64,000 nucleotides of DNA from an uncultured beta proteobacterium. GTDB taxonomy: Bacteria; Pseudomonadota; Gammaproteobacteria; Burkholderiales; Burkholderiaceae_C. Where the stretch lies: contig CAIJOK010000016.1 of assembly GCA_903822205.1 (NCBI GenBank), positions 1 to 64,000 on the forward strand, given 5' to 3'. Below are positions 26,836 through 38,621 of the stretch, in pieces (the first letter of the stretch is position 1; each line of letters opens with the position of its first letter). Below the pieces are notes generated by a model. The model was not told the DNA's origin. It ran no database searches and saw nothing but the letters and a program-made list of their open reading frames with translations. Both the position numbers and the translations under genes were made by a program.

Positions 26836-27231
26836 TCAGGCAACATAGCACAGCACTTCACCACCAATACCGGTGGCGCGGGCTTTACGATCGGTCATCA
26901 CGCCCTTTGGGGTCGTGATGATGGCCACACCCAAGCCGTTTTGAACCTGGGGAATGGCTCCACTGCCACGATAAACCCGCAGGCCGGGACGGCTGACTCG
27001 CTCAATGTGCTCGATCACAGGTCTTCCGGCGTAATATTTCAGAGCTATCTCAAGCTCTTGCTTGCCACCCGCTGTGTGAACTTGAAAACCATTAATGTAA
27101 CCCTCGTCCTGCAACACCTGAACGATGGCAACCTTGACCTTGGAGGAAGGCAGCCGTACGGTTGCCTTAGCAACCATCTGGGCATTGCGAATGCGTGTCA
27201 AGAGGTCTGCGATCGGATCACTCATGCTCAT
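26836..27231 (-). CDS. rpsH: 30S ribosomal protein S8
   Basis: Binds the central domain of 16S rRNA; in E. coli it also represses the spc operon by binding near rplE. Begins [20 protein letters not shown] (a second ATG two codons in is also possible) and ends with [20 protein letters not shown]. 131 residues. Confidence 0.97.
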   Translation of the reverse strand: MSMSDPIADLLTRIRNAQMVAKATVRLPSSKVKVAIVQVLQDEGYINGFQVHTAGGKQELEIALKYYAGRPVIEHIERVSRPGLRVYRGSGAIPQVQNGLGVAIITTPKGVMTDRKARATGIGGEVLCYVA

Positions 27232-27249
27232 AGTTGTGTCTCCTCTCGC

Positions 27250-27555
27250 TTACCAACTGGCCTTGACGATGCCGGGAATCTCTCCGGCAAAAGCCATTTC
27301 ACGAATTTTGGCACGCGCCAAACCAAAGTGGGCAAAAGTTCCTCGCGGTCTGCCCGTGATAGAGCAGCGGTTACGCTGACGAGTTGGGTTGGCGTTACGA
27401 GGCAGTTTTTGCAGTGCCAATCTCGCATCGGTACGTTCATCGTTTGTACGCTTTGCATCTGTTGAAATTGCCTTGAGTTCCGCATGTTTTTTTGCGTACT
27501 TGGCAACCAGTTTGTCTCTTTTAAGCTCGCGCTCAATTAAAGCCATCTTAGCCAC
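27250..27555 (-). CDS. rpsN: 30S ribosomal protein S14
   Basis: Small-subunit head protein, the 101-residue form without the zinc CxxC pairs. Contains [20 protein letters not shown] and ends IPGIVKASW. Lies 8 bases after rplE. Confidence 0.97.
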   Translation of the reverse strand: MAKMALIERELKRDKLVAKYAKKHAELKAISTDAKRTNDERTDARLALQKLPRNANPTRQRNRCSITGRPRGTFAHFGLARAKIREMAFAGEIPGIVKASW

Positions 27556-27563
27556 AGGTTACC

Positions 27564-28103
27564 TCAGTTCTTGAAGGGAAGACGAAAACCAACCAGAAGA
27601 GCCTTACACTCTTCGTCAGTTTTTGCCGTTGTTGTGATGCTGACATTCAAGCCACGCAAAGCATCCACTTTGTCGTACTCGATCTCTGGAAAAATGATTT
27701 GCTCTTTGACACCGACGTTGTAATTGCCACGCCCGTCAAACGATCGGCCCGAAATGCCACGAAAGTCACGGACACGCGGCAAGGCAACCGTGACAAAGCG
27801 ATCTAAAAATTCATACATACGGGCACCACGCAAAGTGACCATACAGCCCACAGCCTGACCAGCACGAATTTTGAAACCAGCAATGGCCTTTTTGGACAAA
27901 GTCACAACAGGTTTTTGGCCGGAAATCTTGCTTAAGTCGCCCACGGCATGGTCCATGACTTTTTTGTCAGCCACGGCTTCGCTCACACCCATGTTCAGCG
28001 TGATCTTGAGCAACCTTGGCACCTGCATGGGTGATGTGTAGCTAAATTTAGCCATCAGATCAGGCATTAGCTTTTCGCGGTAAATTTGTTGCAAACGTGC
28101 CAT
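27564..28103 (-). CDS. rplE: 50S ribosomal protein L5
   Basis: Carries 5S rRNA and contacts P-site tRNA. The start [16 protein letters not shown] at 28103 gives the normal 179 residues; an ATG six bases upstream overlaps the rplX stop. Has [14 protein letters not shown] and [20 protein letters not shown]. Confidence 0.97.
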   Translation of the reverse strand: MARLQQIYREKLMPDLMAKFSYTSPMQVPRLLKITLNMGVSEAVADKKVMDHAVGDLSKISGQKPVVTLSKKAIAGFKIRAGQAVGCMVTLRGARMYEFLDRFVTVALPRVRDFRGISGRSFDGRGNYNVGVKEQIIFPEIEYDKVDALRGLNVSITTTAKTDEECKALLVGFRLPFKN

Positions 28104-28105
28104 GT

Positions 28106-28429
28106 TCATGCTGCCTTGGTGATCTCTAAGCCACTGGATTTGTAAACGCGGACGCGTTTGCCGTCAGCCAATAATTTGATGCCAACCCGATCAGCCTTAC
28201 CGGTTGCGGCATTCAATATGGCCACATTCGATTGGTGAATGGGCATATTTTTGGTGACGATACCACCCTGGATGTTTTTTGCGGGATTAGGCTTAAGGTG
28301 TTTTTTGACCATGTTCACGCCATCAACGATCAAGTGTGATTCGCCAGTACGCTGCGCGACTGTGCCGCGCTTTCCTTTGTCACGACCCGTGATCACGATC
28401 ACGTCATCGCCCTTGCTGATTTTCTTCAT
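28106..28429 (-). CDS. rplX: 50S ribosomal protein L24
   Basis: Early assembly protein with a KOW motif ([20 protein letters not shown]) and [13 protein letters not shown]. 107 residues. Between rplN and rplE. Confidence 0.97.
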   Translation of the reverse strand: MKKISKGDDVIVITGRDKGKRGTVAQRTGESHLIVDGVNMVKKHLKPNPAKNIQGGIVTKNMPIHQSNVAILNAATGKADRVGIKLLADGKRVRVYKSSGLEITKAA

Positions 28430-28439
28430 GACAGGCCTT

Positions 28440-28808
28440 TTATAAGACTTCAGATGCCAGAGACACGATCTTCATGAACCGCTCAGTACGCAATTCACGC
28501 GTCACCGGCCCAAAGATGCGTGTACCGATCGGTTCAAGTTTGGCATTAAGCAGCACGGCTGCATTGCCGTCAAATTTGATCAAAGACCCATCATTGCGGC
28601 GGATACCTTTGGCAGTACGCACGACAACTGCGCTGTACACATCGCCTTTTTTGACACGACCACGCGGTGCGGCCTCTTTGATCGATACTTTGATGATGTC
28701 ACCAACACTGGCGTATCGGCGTTTGGAACCGCCTAGCACTTTGATGCACAGGACGGATTTTGCACCGGTGTTGTCGGCGACTTCCAGTCGAGATTCGGTT
28801 TGGATCAT
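28440..28808 (-). CDS. rplN: 50S ribosomal protein L14
   Basis: Large-subunit interface protein, first gene of the spc operon. Begins [20 protein letters not shown], contains [20 protein letters not shown], 122 residues. The S10-operon genes (rpsQ, rpmC and so on) do not lie directly upstream; clpA is there in the opposite direction, so this transcript probably starts in the 28809-29240 gap. Confidence 0.98.
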   Translation of the reverse strand: MIQTESRLEVADNTGAKSVLCIKVLGGSKRRYASVGDIIKVSIKEAAPRGRVKKGDVYSAVVVRTAKGIRRNDGSLIKFDGNAAVLLNAKLEPIGTRIFGPVTRELRTERFMKIVSLASEVL

Positions 28809-28830
28809 GAGTTAGTTCCCAACTTGCACC

Positions 28831-28970
28831 GCAAACAGAGTTTGCAGTCAGTCTTGGGCCCGTTACTCCAACACAAACCACTTGCGTTGGAGCTTTGGGC
28901 AGGCGCTTCCTTGAAGCGAAGCCACTGATTATGCAGTGGTTTGCAGGCCAATTTAGGGTGGTTGACCCTA
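28831..28970 (-). promoter_or_regulatory. hairpin-rich leader upstream of rplN
   Basis: Five consecutive perfect hairpins lie in 140 bases ahead of rplN: GCAAAC/GTTTGC (28831-28845), CTCCAAC/GTTGGAG (28866-28892), CGCTTC/GAAGCG (28904-28918), CCACTG/CAGTGG (28922-28939) and TAGGGT/ACCCTA (28954-28970). No coding frame explains them. They would form in the 5' leader of the spc-alpha transcript. Leader-mediated control of ribosomal operons is established, but I know no matching family for this one. Confidence 0.45.
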
Positions 28971-29240
28971 TTCAGATCAATTTAAACTGATGTGAGGCCA
29001 CCACAAAGTGAGGACTTTGAACGCTGACTTTGAGTGCTGACTTTTGTTCAGCTTTGTGCTTGGCCGTTTTGCGTGAGCGTCCGTTGCCATCATGATTCAT
29101 AATGGCAAAATCCTGAGCGTATCGGGTTGCAAGCACACAACAGCCTGATGGGCGGTTTCGTTGCCCCTCTGTTCGCTCTAAGCAATAAACTTCGACGCTT
29201 ACCACTGCTTAGCACCTCTCCATCCCACTAGGATTTCTCC

Positions 29241-31559
29241 ATGATCGCTCAAGAACTGGAAGTCAGCTTGCACATGGCCTTTGTTGAGGCTCGCCACCAA
29301 CGCCATGAATACATCACGGTGGAACATTTGCTTTTGGCCTTGCTAGACAACCCCAGCGCTGCTGACGTTTTGCGTGCCTGCGTCGTCAATATCCACGACC
29401 TTCGGATCACACTGACCGCATTTATACGCGACAACACCCCCCAGGTTGACGGCTCAGAGAATGTGGACACCCAGCCCACGCTGGGTTTTCAGCGTGTGAT
29501 CCAGCGTGCCATCATGCATGTTCAATCCACCGGCAATGGCAAAAAAGAAGTGAACGGTGCCAACGTCTTGGTCGCCATTTTTGGCGAGAAAGACTCTCAT
29601 GCGGTGTATTACCTGCACCAGCAGGGCGTGACGCGACTTGATGTCGTCAATTTCATTGCCCACGGCATCAAAAAAGGCGACTCCGCAGACCCCGTCAAGG
29701 CCGGCGACGCATCGCCCGATACAGACGACACGGTCGCTGACAAAAATGAGAAATCATCGCCGCTGGAGCAGTTCACCCAAAACCTGAACCAACTGGCCAA
29801 AGACGGCAAGATAGACCCCCTGATAGGGCGCGACATTGAGCTTGAGCGCGTTATCCAGATTTTGTGCCGCCGTCGCAAAAACAACCCTCTGTTGGTGGGT
29901 GAGGCCGGCGTTGGCAAGACCGCCATCGCAGAGGGCTTGGCTTGGCGAATCACCCAGCAAAACATCCCCGAAATTTTGGCGGGTTCCATCGTTTATTCGC
30001 TGGATATGGGTGCACTTTTGGCTGGCACCAAATACAGGGGCGACTTTGAACAGCGTCTAAAGGGCGTATTGCGGTTCCTTAAAGACAAGCCCAACACCAT
30101 TTTGTTCATTGACGAGATTCACACCTTGATCGGTGCGGGGTCGGCATCTGGCGGCACGATGGACGCATCCAATTTGCTCAAACCCGCCTTAGGCTCCGGG
30201 GCCATCAAGTGCATTGGGGCCACCACCTTCACTGAATACCGCAGCATTTTTGAAAAAGACGCTGCGCTGTCACGCAGATTTCAAAAAATCGAAGTGCCTG
30301 AGCCTTCCGTTCTTGAAACCATTGAAATTCTCAAGGGCCTTAAATCTCGGTTTGAGGAGCACCACAGCGTTAAATATGCTGTGGCCGCGCTACAAGCGGC
30401 CGCCGAGCTCAGCGCAAAATACATCAATGACCGGCATTTGCCCGACAAGGCGATCGACGTGATCGACGAAGCTGGTGCCGCGCAGCGCGTTCTACCGCCG
30501 TCCCGTCGCAAAAAAATCATCACCAAGGCCGAGGTTGAAGACATCGTTGCCAAAATTGCCCGTATCCCGCCCGCCAATGTGTCGCAAGACGACCGAAGCA
30601 AGCTCAGGACGCTGGACCGTGATCTTAAAAACGTTGTCTTTGGTCAGGACAAGGCGATCGACATGCTGGCATCGGCTGTCAAGATGTCACGGTCGGGCCT
30701 GGGCAAGGGCGACAAGCCCATCGGTGCTTTTTTGTTCAGCGGCCCCACCGGCGTTGGCAAAACAGAGTCTGCCAGACAGTTGGCCTTTATCATGGGCATA
30801 GAGCTGATACGCTTTGACATGAGCGAGTACATGGAGCAGCACGCTGTCAGCCGTTTGATCGGCGCGCCACCCGGCTACGTGGGGTTTGATCAGGGCGGCC
30901 TGTTGACCGAGGCCATCACCAAGAAACCGCACTGTGTCTTGTTGTTGGACGAAATCGAAAAGGCCCACCCTGCCATCTTTAACGTGCTGCTGCAAGTGAT
31001 GGACCACGGCACACTGACCGACAACAATGGCCGAAAAGCAGATTTTCGCAACGTCATCATCATCATGACCACCAACGCTGGTGCCGACACCATGAGCCGC
31101 GCCAGCATCGGCTTTACCAATCCCCGCGCCGTTGGCGACGAAATGGTCGATATCAAACGCATGTTTACACCAGAGTTTCGCAATCGCCTGGATGCCATCG
31201 TCAGCTTTCAGGCGCTTGACCAAAAAGTGATTCTGCGCGTGGTGGACAAGTTCTTGCTCCAACTTGAGGCTCAGTTGGTGGACAAAAGGGTGGAGGTCAC
31301 TTTTACGGACAAGTTGCGCGGACACCTGGCTAAAAAAGGCTTTGACCCCCTCATGGGCGCACGGCCTATGCAGCGTCTGATTCAGGACACCATACGACGT
31401 GCGTTGGCTGACGAGCTTTTATTTGGCCGCCTGATGGACGGTGGCCGCTTGACGGTTGATCTTGACGAAACGGACGAAAGCAAAACCAGTGTCCTGCTGG
31501 ACATTGCGCCCCTCGCCCGCGGCCAATCCAAGCCCGAACAAGAGCCAGCCACAACTTGA
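29241..31559 (+). CDS. clpA: ATP-dependent Clp protease ATP-binding subunit ClpA
   Basis: Hexameric unfoldase feeding ClpP. N-terminal double Clp-N repeat (MIAQELEVSLHMAFVEARHQ onward), first AAA module with GEAGVGKT and DEIHTLIGAG, second with GPTGVGKTE and LLLDEIEKAHP, C-terminal D2-small domain. The missing middle domain and 772 residues fit ClpA, not ClpB. ClpS usually lies directly upstream in proteobacteria; none is visible in the 430-base gap here. Confidence 0.95.
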   Translation: MIAQELEVSLHMAFVEARHQRHEYITVEHLLLALLDNPSAADVLRACVVNIHDLRITLTAFIRDNTPQVDGSENVDTQPTLGFQRVIQRAIMHVQSTGNGKKEVNGANVLVAIFGEKDSHAVYYLHQQGVTRLDVVNFIAHGIKKGDSADPVKAGDASPDTDDTVADKNEKSSPLEQFTQNLNQLAKDGKIDPLIGRDIELERVIQILCRRRKNNPLLVGEAGVGKTAIAEGLAWRITQQNIPEILAGSIVYSLDMGALLAGTKYRGDFEQRLKGVLRFLKDKPNTILFIDEIHTLIGAGSASGGTMDASNLLKPALGSGAIKCIGATTFTEYRSIFEKDAALSRRFQKIEVPEPSVLETIEILKGLKSRFEEHHSVKYAVAALQAAAELSAKYINDRHLPDKAIDVIDEAGAAQRVLPPSRRKKIITKAEVEDIVAKIARIPPANVSQDDRSKLRTLDRDLKNVVFGQDKAIDMLASAVKMSRSGLGKGDKPIGAFLFSGPTGVGKTESARQLAFIMGIELIRFDMSEYMEQHAVSRLIGAPPGYVGFDQGGLLTEAITKKPHCVLLLDEIEKAHPAIFNVLLQVMDHGTLTDNNGRKADFRNVIIIMTTNAGADTMSRASIGFTNPRAVGDEMVDIKRMFTPEFRNRLDAIVSFQALDQKVILRVVDKFLLQLEAQLVDKRVEVTFTDKLRGHLAKKGFDPLMGARPMQRLIQDTIRRALADELLFGRLMDGGRLTVDLDETDESKTSVLLDIAPLARGQSKPEQEPATT

Positions 31560-31599
31560 GGATTGTGGCCCGCCCTAGCCCCTAGCCCACCGCAGCCGG

Positions 31600-32229
31600 T
31601 CAGTCCATGCCCAGCAATCGGGCCAGATCTGCTGTCTCCATCGCTCCGCTGTGACTGACCACTTGGCCGCTCTTGGGGTTTTTAGCCAGAAGGTAGGGCA
31701 CCGAATCGATGCCGATTTGCGACAGCAGTTGCGTGTTGGCTGTCACAGACTGCGCTGTATCTGCCGCCACGCCAGCACTGGCAGTATCGACGGTCAGGCC
31801 GCCACGTCCCGCCAGCAGCGACTGTTCATGGGCGGTCATGGCTGCCAGTGGGTCAGCCGCCCGCAACAACGCCACCGCCTGCTCCAGGCTTTTTGCGGGG
31901 TTGAACGCGATAGGCATCCATACCCAGCGCGCCTTGCTGTGCAGCGGCAGGGATGCCTGCCACAATTGGCCGCAGTGCGAACACTGGGGGTCAAACAACA
32001 CATAGACCGTCTGCGCACTCATCACAGCCCCCACGCTAAAGCCTTTGCCTTTCTGGGCGACCAGATCAAAAGCAGCGCCACCAGCCGCTATGGGGGCCTC
32101 CGCACTGGCGGGAACATCTGGCCGCGAGCAGCCTGTCAGGGTTAAAACGGCCACGGCACTGGCCGTGGCGACTGCGGTAGCCATAGCGGTAAAAGTGGCG
32201 GTAAAAGTGGCGGTAAAAATAGGTTTCAT
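31600..32229 (-). CDS. thioredoxin-fold (DsbC/DsbG-like) lipoprotein
   Basis: Periplasmic thiol-disulfide protein. The signal sequence ends in a lipobox (LTLTGCSRP), so the mature protein is probably membrane-anchored. The redox site is CSHC in [12 protein letters not shown]; the cis-proline is in [11 protein letters not shown]. At 209 residues it lacks room for the usual DsbC dimerisation domain, so it is probably monomeric. The signal region is built from a 12-bp tandem repeat (GCGGTAAAAGTG x3 on the plus strand) giving [10 protein letters not shown]. Divergent from proA. Confidence 0.82.
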   Translation of the reverse strand: MKPIFTATFTATFTAMATAVATASAVAVLTLTGCSRPDVPASAEAPIAAGGAAFDLVAQKGKGFSVGAVMSAQTVYVLFDPQCSHCGQLWQASLPLHSKARWVWMPIAFNPAKSLEQAVALLRAADPLAAMTAHEQSLLAGRGGLTVDTASAGVAADTAQSVTANTQLLSQIGIDSVPYLLAKNPKSGQVVSHSGAMETADLARLLGMD

Positions 32230-32378
32230 GGTGGGTCGTGCTTTGTGGGTTCAGAAGAAATAAACAAACAACGGCGAGGATACTCAAAAAACCTGACACA
32301 AAGTACACGGTTCTGACCGTGGCAGACCTCCATCGTCATCGCCGTTTCCTCTTTATCTTTACCCCGGACACCCACCTC

Positions 32379-33683
32379 ATGCACCTCTCAGACACACTGA
32401 CCAACATTCAAATCCTGGGCCAGCAGGCCAAACAAGCTGCAACCCAAATGGCCCGCGCAGATACCGCAACCAAAAACAAGACGCTTCACGTTTTGGCCGA
32501 CCTGTTGCGTGCCAACATGGGTGTACTTCAAGCCGATAACGCCCGCGACCTGGAACGCGCCCGGGCAGCCAACATGGCCGCCCCCCTGATCGACCGCCTG
32601 ACTCTGACCTCCAAGGTGATCAACACCTGCGCTGAGGGCTGTTTGCAACTGGCCAGCATGGCAGACCCCGTGGGCGAGATCATCGGCATGAGGCAGCAGC
32701 CCAGCGGCATACGGGTTGGGCAGATGCGTGTGCCCATCGGTGTGTTTGGGATGATCTTTGAAAGCCGCCCCAACGTGACGATCGAGGCCGCCTGTTTGTC
32801 GATCAAAAGCGGCAACGCCTGCATTTTGCGCGGCGGGTCAGAGGCCATCGAGTCCAACCGCGCTCTGGCAGGACTGGTGCAACAAGCGCTTTCAAGCTGT
32901 GGCCTGCCGGTTCACGCCGTGCAATTGGTGCAAACCACCGACCGCGATGCCGTAGGGCAGTTGATCACCATGCCGCAGTACGTGGATGTGATCATCCCTA
33001 GGGGGGGCAAGGGCTTGATCGAACGCATCAGCCGTGAGGCCAAAGTACCGGTGATCAAGCATCTGGACGGCAATTGCCACACCTATGTCGATTGCCCATG
33101 CGACATAGACCAGGCGGTCAAAGTGACCGACAACGCCAAAACCAACAAATACAGCCCATGCAATGCCACTGAAAGCCTCTTGGTGGCGCGCGGTGTGGCG
33201 CATGAATTTTTGCCCCAAATAGCCAACATTTTTGCCGCCAAGGGGGTGGAGATGCGCTGTGACCCAGAGTCTTTGGCCCTATTGCACGCGCAATCCCCAT
33301 CACAAGCGCAATCCCCATTGCCGTGCAGATGGGTGGCCGCGACCGATGCCGACTGGTTTGCCGAGTACCTGGCCCCCATCATCAGCATCAAAATCGTGGC
33401 CGATGTGGCCGAGGCCATCGCTCATATCAACCACTATTCCAGTCACCATACCGATGCCATATTGACCTCTGACCTTCGACACGCCCAGCAGTTCTTGCGA
33501 GAGGTGGACTCGTCGAGCGTGATGGTCAATACCAGCACACGCTTTGCCGATGGATTTGAATACGGTCTGGGTGCCGAGATCGGCATCTCAACCGACAAGT
33601 TTCACGCACGAGGGCCAGTGGGGCTGGAGGGCCTGACATCGCTCAAATACGTGGTGCAAGGCGACGGTGAGGTTCGTGCCTGA
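32379..33683 (+). CDS. proA: gamma-glutamyl phosphate reductase
   Basis: NADPH-dependent second step of proline synthesis. Start 32379 gives [20 protein letters not shown], the usual N-terminus; upstream in-frame codons are not protein-like. Motifs: [30 protein letters not shown] and the catalytic cysteine in [12 protein letters not shown]. 434 residues. A short duplicated 18-bp unit near 33290-33325 encodes [11 protein letters not shown], an insert not expected in the family. Confidence 0.95.
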   Translation: MHLSDTLTNIQILGQQAKQAATQMARADTATKNKTLHVLADLLRANMGVLQADNARDLERARAANMAAPLIDRLTLTSKVINTCAEGCLQLASMADPVGEIIGMRQQPSGIRVGQMRVPIGVFGMIFESRPNVTIEAACLSIKSGNACILRGGSEAIESNRALAGLVQQALSSCGLPVHAVQLVQTTDRDAVGQLITMPQYVDVIIPRGGKGLIERISREAKVPVIKHLDGNCHTYVDCPCDIDQAVKVTDNAKTNKYSPCNATESLLVARGVAHEFLPQIANIFAAKGVEMRCDPESLALLHAQSPSQAQSPLPCRWVAATDADWFAEYLAPIISIKIVADVAEAIAHINHYSSHHTDAILTSDLRHAQQFLREVDSSSVMVNTSTRFADGFEYGLGAEIGISTDKFHARGPVGLEGLTSLKYVVQGDGEVRA

Positions 33684-33695
33684 CCACCTGCCATG

Positions 33696-33718
33696 CATCC
33701 ATTCGTTCATCCATTCGT

Positions 33719-33729
<11 letters not shown>
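33696..33729. repeat. 12-bp tandem repeat (CATCCATTCGTT), nearly 3 copies
   Basis: The units lie between the proA stop and the ilvD stop, the last copy entering the ilvD C-terminal codons. Slippage here would alter only the convergent intergenic gap and the last residues of IlvD. Confidence 0.85.
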
Positions 33730-35437
<1,708 letters not shown>

Positions 35438-35551
35438 AAGGACGTTCAGGCTTGAAGGGTGAAGGTGGGCGGGCATTTTAGGGATTGAGCATGGAACCAC
35501 ATCGAGAAATTTGCATAATCAAGGCTTGTTTATTTACTAGGATGTTTACCT

Positions 35552-36667
35552 ATGCCACACCGTACCGCCACCTTGTTTGACCCCATCAACGTAGGCGCAT
35601 GGCAGCTTGCCAACCGCATCGTCATGGCCCCCATCACCCGCAACCGTGCGCCTGATGCCATTCCCACACCGTTGATGGTTCAGTATTACGTCCAGCGTGC
35701 CACGGCCGGGTTGATCATCTCCGAGGCCACCGCCATCAGCCAGCAGGGCCAAGGCTACGCCCACGTGCCAGGCCTGTACGCCACCAGCCAGCTTGAGGGC
35801 TGGAAGCTTGTCACCCACGGCGTTCACGCCGCAGGTGGCAAGATCGTCGTGCAGTTGTGGCACGTGGGCCGCATATCTCATCCCAGTTTGCAGCCCGGGG
35901 GCGGCCTGCCTGTGGCACCGTCCGCCATCGCAGCCCAAGCCAAAACCTTGATCATCCAGGACGGTGTGCCCACCTTTGTGGATACCGCTGCACCGCGTGC
36001 CCTGCTGGCATCCGAGCTGCCGGGCATCGTCCACAGCTACCAGACAGCGGCCTGCAACGCAGTTGAAACCGCCGGATTTGACGGTGTCGAGATTCACGCT
36101 GCCAACGGTTATTTGCTGGACCAGTTTCTTAAAAAAGGCTCTAACCAGCGCCACGACGATTTTGGCGGCAGCATTGAAAACCGCGCCAGGCTGCTGCTGG
36201 AGGTGGTGCAAGCGGTCACTCAATCCATCGGTGGCGACCGCACCGGCATCCGTCTGTCGCCCGTCACCCCGTCCAACGATGCCTTTGACCCCGACCCCCA
36301 GCCCTTGTTTGACTATGTGGTGCGCGAACTGGCCGCATTCGGGTTGGCCTACATCCACATCGTTGAAGGGGCCACCGGCGGCGCACGAGAGCTGCCTGAT
36401 CGCCCGTTTGACTATGTGGGGCTGCGCCGTGCGTACCGAGCAGCCGGCGGCAAAGGGGCCTGGATGGTCAACAACAGCCTGACCCGTGATCTGGCCCTGC
36501 AATGTGTGCAAACAGGGGCCGACCTGGTGGCCTTTGGCAGGCCCTTTATCTCTAACCCCGACTTGGTTGAGCGGCTGCGCAACAACTGGCCTTGGGCCGA
36601 AGGCGACCGCAGCACCTACTACGGCGGCACCGAGCTGGGCTATACCGACTACCCCACGTTTCGGTGA
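35552..36667 (+). CDS. nemA: Old Yellow Enzyme-family alkene reductase (NemA-like)
   Basis: FMN-dependent reductase of activated alkenes and nitro compounds. Motifs: MAPITRNRAPD, GGKIVVQLWHVGRISHP, the substrate His/Asn pair in VEIHAANGYLLDQFL, SIENRARLLLEVV and the C-terminal ADLVAFGRPFISNPDLV. 371 residues. The physiological substrate cannot be told. Confidence 0.92.
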   Translation: MPHRTATLFDPINVGAWQLANRIVMAPITRNRAPDAIPTPLMVQYYVQRATAGLIISEATAISQQGQGYAHVPGLYATSQLEGWKLVTHGVHAAGGKIVVQLWHVGRISHPSLQPGGGLPVAPSAIAAQAKTLIIQDGVPTFVDTAAPRALLASELPGIVHSYQTAACNAVETAGFDGVEIHAANGYLLDQFLKKGSNQRHDDFGGSIENRARLLLEVVQAVTQSIGGDRTGIRLSPVTPSNDAFDPDPQPLFDYVVRELAAFGLAYIHIVEGATGGARELPDRPFDYVGLRRAYRAAGGKGAWMVNNSLTRDLALQCVQTGADLVAFGRPFISNPDLVERLRNNWPWAEGDRSTYYGGTELGYTDYPTFR

Positions 36668-36732
36668 TCCGTCCGTACTCGGATGGCGCACCTGCAATCT
36701 ATAAAAAGTTAAATACCTTTTAATTCACAAAA

Positions 36733-36750
36733 TGATAGCATCCAGTGCAA
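36733..36750 (+). repeat. dispersed motif TGATAGC-N6-TGCAA, copy 2
   Basis: The 23 bases from 36728 match 55794-55816 except for two bases in the spacer. It lies in the AT-rich gap about 90 bases before the acyl-CoA ligase start, with GTATTTAACTTATTTTTAA downstream of it. Confidence 0.55.
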
Positions 36751-36838
36751 CAGAGACGGCCAAGAATGCTAATCGCATTGTAAATATAGCGTATTTAACT
36801 TATTTTTAATGGCTTAACACCTTGCAACCAGACAGGCC

Positions 36839-38560
36839 ATGACAGAGCGCATCTGGCTATCCGCCTATCCGGCAGGGGTTCCGGCAGACATCGACCCCGA
36901 TCAGGATGCGGCCACAGCATCGATCGCGGCCATGTTGACGGACAGCTTTGTGCAACACGCCGATCGAACTGCTTGCAGCATGATGGGCATCACGCTGACG
37001 TACCGTCAGGTGGATGATCTGAGCCAGACATTGGGCAGGTATTTGCAGGGACTGGGCCTGCAACCCGGTGACCGTGTGGCGGTCATGCTGCCCAATGTGT
37101 TGCAGTTTCCGGTCGCCGTGGCCGCCATTTTGCGAATGGGGTTGGTGTTGGTCACCATCAATCCCCTTTACACACCGCGAGAGCTGGCGCATCAGCTCAC
37201 AGACTCGGGTGCCCGCGCTATCGTCATTTTGGAAAACTTTGCGGCCTGCTTGCAATCCTGTCTGGCCACCACGCCGGTTCAGCACATCGTTTTATGCGCC
37301 ATGGGTGACCTGCTGGGGCCGATCCGGGGCCGTGTGGTCAATGCGATCGTGCGTCACCTCAAAAAACGCGTTCCGCCCTATCGCTTGCCCGGGGCAGTGC
37401 GCTTCAACTCTGCCCTGCGTCAGGCCAAGGCTGCCGGCGTTTTGCCCACTTTGCCCACTTTGCCCCCATTACCCACGATCAAGCCCGACGATCTGGCAGT
37501 GTTGCAGTACACCGGCGGCACTACCGGCGTGGCCAAAGGGGCCATGTTGTGGCAACGTCACCTGGCCGCCAATGTGTTGCAGGCGCAGGCTTGGCTGCAA
37601 CCGGCCCTGGTCAAACTGCCGCACGGCGAGCAAATCACCGTGGTGTGTGCCTTGCCGCTTTACCACGTCTTTGCCATTACGGTGGCCATGCTGCTGTCCA
37701 TACGGCTGGGCGGCCTGCTGGTGTTGATCCCGGATCCGCGCAATTTGACGGCCATGCTGTCTGACCTGGCTGGGCGCAGGGTGCATATCTTTCCGGCGGT
37801 CAACACCTTGTTTGACAAACTGGCTTGTCACCCAGAGTTTGACCAAGTAAGCTGGCGCAGCCTGCTGGTGTCGCCCGGTGGCGGTGCGCCAGTGCAGCGT
37901 GCAGTGGCTGAGCTGTGGCGCGCCCGGACCGGATGCGCCATCTGCGAGGGCTATGGCCTGAGCGAAACCTCGCCGCTTGCCATCGTCAATCCAGTCACGG
38001 CCACCGACTACACGGGGTTGATCGGCTTGCCGCTGCCAGGCACATGGGGCAAGCTACTGGACGACAGCGGGCACGAAGTTGCGCAAGGCCAGCCTGGCGA
38101 GATCGCCATCCGTGGCCCGCAGGTCATGGCGGGCTATTGGCAGCATCCTGACGAGACCGCCCAAGTGATGACCCCTGACGGGTACTTTAAGACGGGCGAC
38201 ATGGGCATGATGGACGAGCGTGGGTATTTCAAAATGCTGGATCGCAAAAAGGACATGATTTTGGTCAACGGCTTTAATGTCTATCCCGCAGAGATTGAGC
38301 AGTTGCTGATGCAGCTTGACGGCGTTCAAGACTGCGTTTGCATTGGCCTGTCTGATACCAAAGGCGGTGAGTCCGTCAAGCTCGTCATCGTCCCAAGCCA
38401 CCCCCGCCTGACCGAGGCTTGCGTGCGGGCTTTTTGCCAACAAAACCTGGTCTATTACAAACAGCCCCGGGTGATTGAGTTTGCGGCCAGTCTGCCCAAA
38501 ACCCCCTTGGGCAAGGTCACGCGGCACACATTGCGGTCACCGCCAAGCTTGTCGCCTTGA
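36839..38560 (+). CDS. fadD: long-chain acyl-CoA synthetase (FadD-like)
   Basis: Activates fatty acids to acyl-CoA through an adenylate. Motifs: LQYTGGTTGVAKGAM (P-loop-like), GYGLSETSPLAI, YFKTGDMGMMDERGYF, MILVNGFNVYPAEIE and the catalytic lysine in KTPLGKVTRHTLR. 573 residues. A short TLPTLPPLP insert near 37441-37475 is encoded by a 9-bp repeat. No linked beta-oxidation genes. Confidence 0.9.
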   Translation: MTERIWLSAYPAGVPADIDPDQDAATASIAAMLTDSFVQHADRTACSMMGITLTYRQVDDLSQTLGRYLQGLGLQPGDRVAVMLPNVLQFPVAVAAILRMGLVLVTINPLYTPRELAHQLTDSGARAIVILENFAACLQSCLATTPVQHIVLCAMGDLLGPIRGRVVNAIVRHLKKRVPPYRLPGAVRFNSALRQAKAAGVLPTLPTLPPLPTIKPDDLAVLQYTGGTTGVAKGAMLWQRHLAANVLQAQAWLQPALVKLPHGEQITVVCALPLYHVFAITVAMLLSIRLGGLLVLIPDPRNLTAMLSDLAGRRVHIFPAVNTLFDKLACHPEFDQVSWRSLLVSPGGGAPVQRAVAELWRARTGCAICEGYGLSETSPLAIVNPVTATDYTGLIGLPLPGTWGKLLDDSGHEVAQGQPGEIAIRGPQVMAGYWQHPDETAQVMTPDGYFKTGDMGMMDERGYFKMLDRKKDMILVNGFNVYPAEIEQLLMQLDGVQDCVCIGLSDTKGGESVKLVIVPSHPRLTEACVRAFCQQNLVYYKQPRVIEFAASLPKTPLGKVTRHTLRSPPSLSP

Positions 38561-38621
38561 ATGCTTGGCATCAAAGCCATATCGAATGATACAACCATAT
38601 CCATGGATACTGTTTGAACCT

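Noticed and set aside
28972..29205. 77-residue frame in the rplN-clpA gap
   Set aside because: Composition is not protein-like, no family match, and it overlaps the hairpin-rich leader region.
35546..36697. 383-residue minus-strand frame opposite the Old Yellow Enzyme
   Set aside because: The plus frame carries all family motifs; the minus frame is low-complexity Gly/His/Gln.
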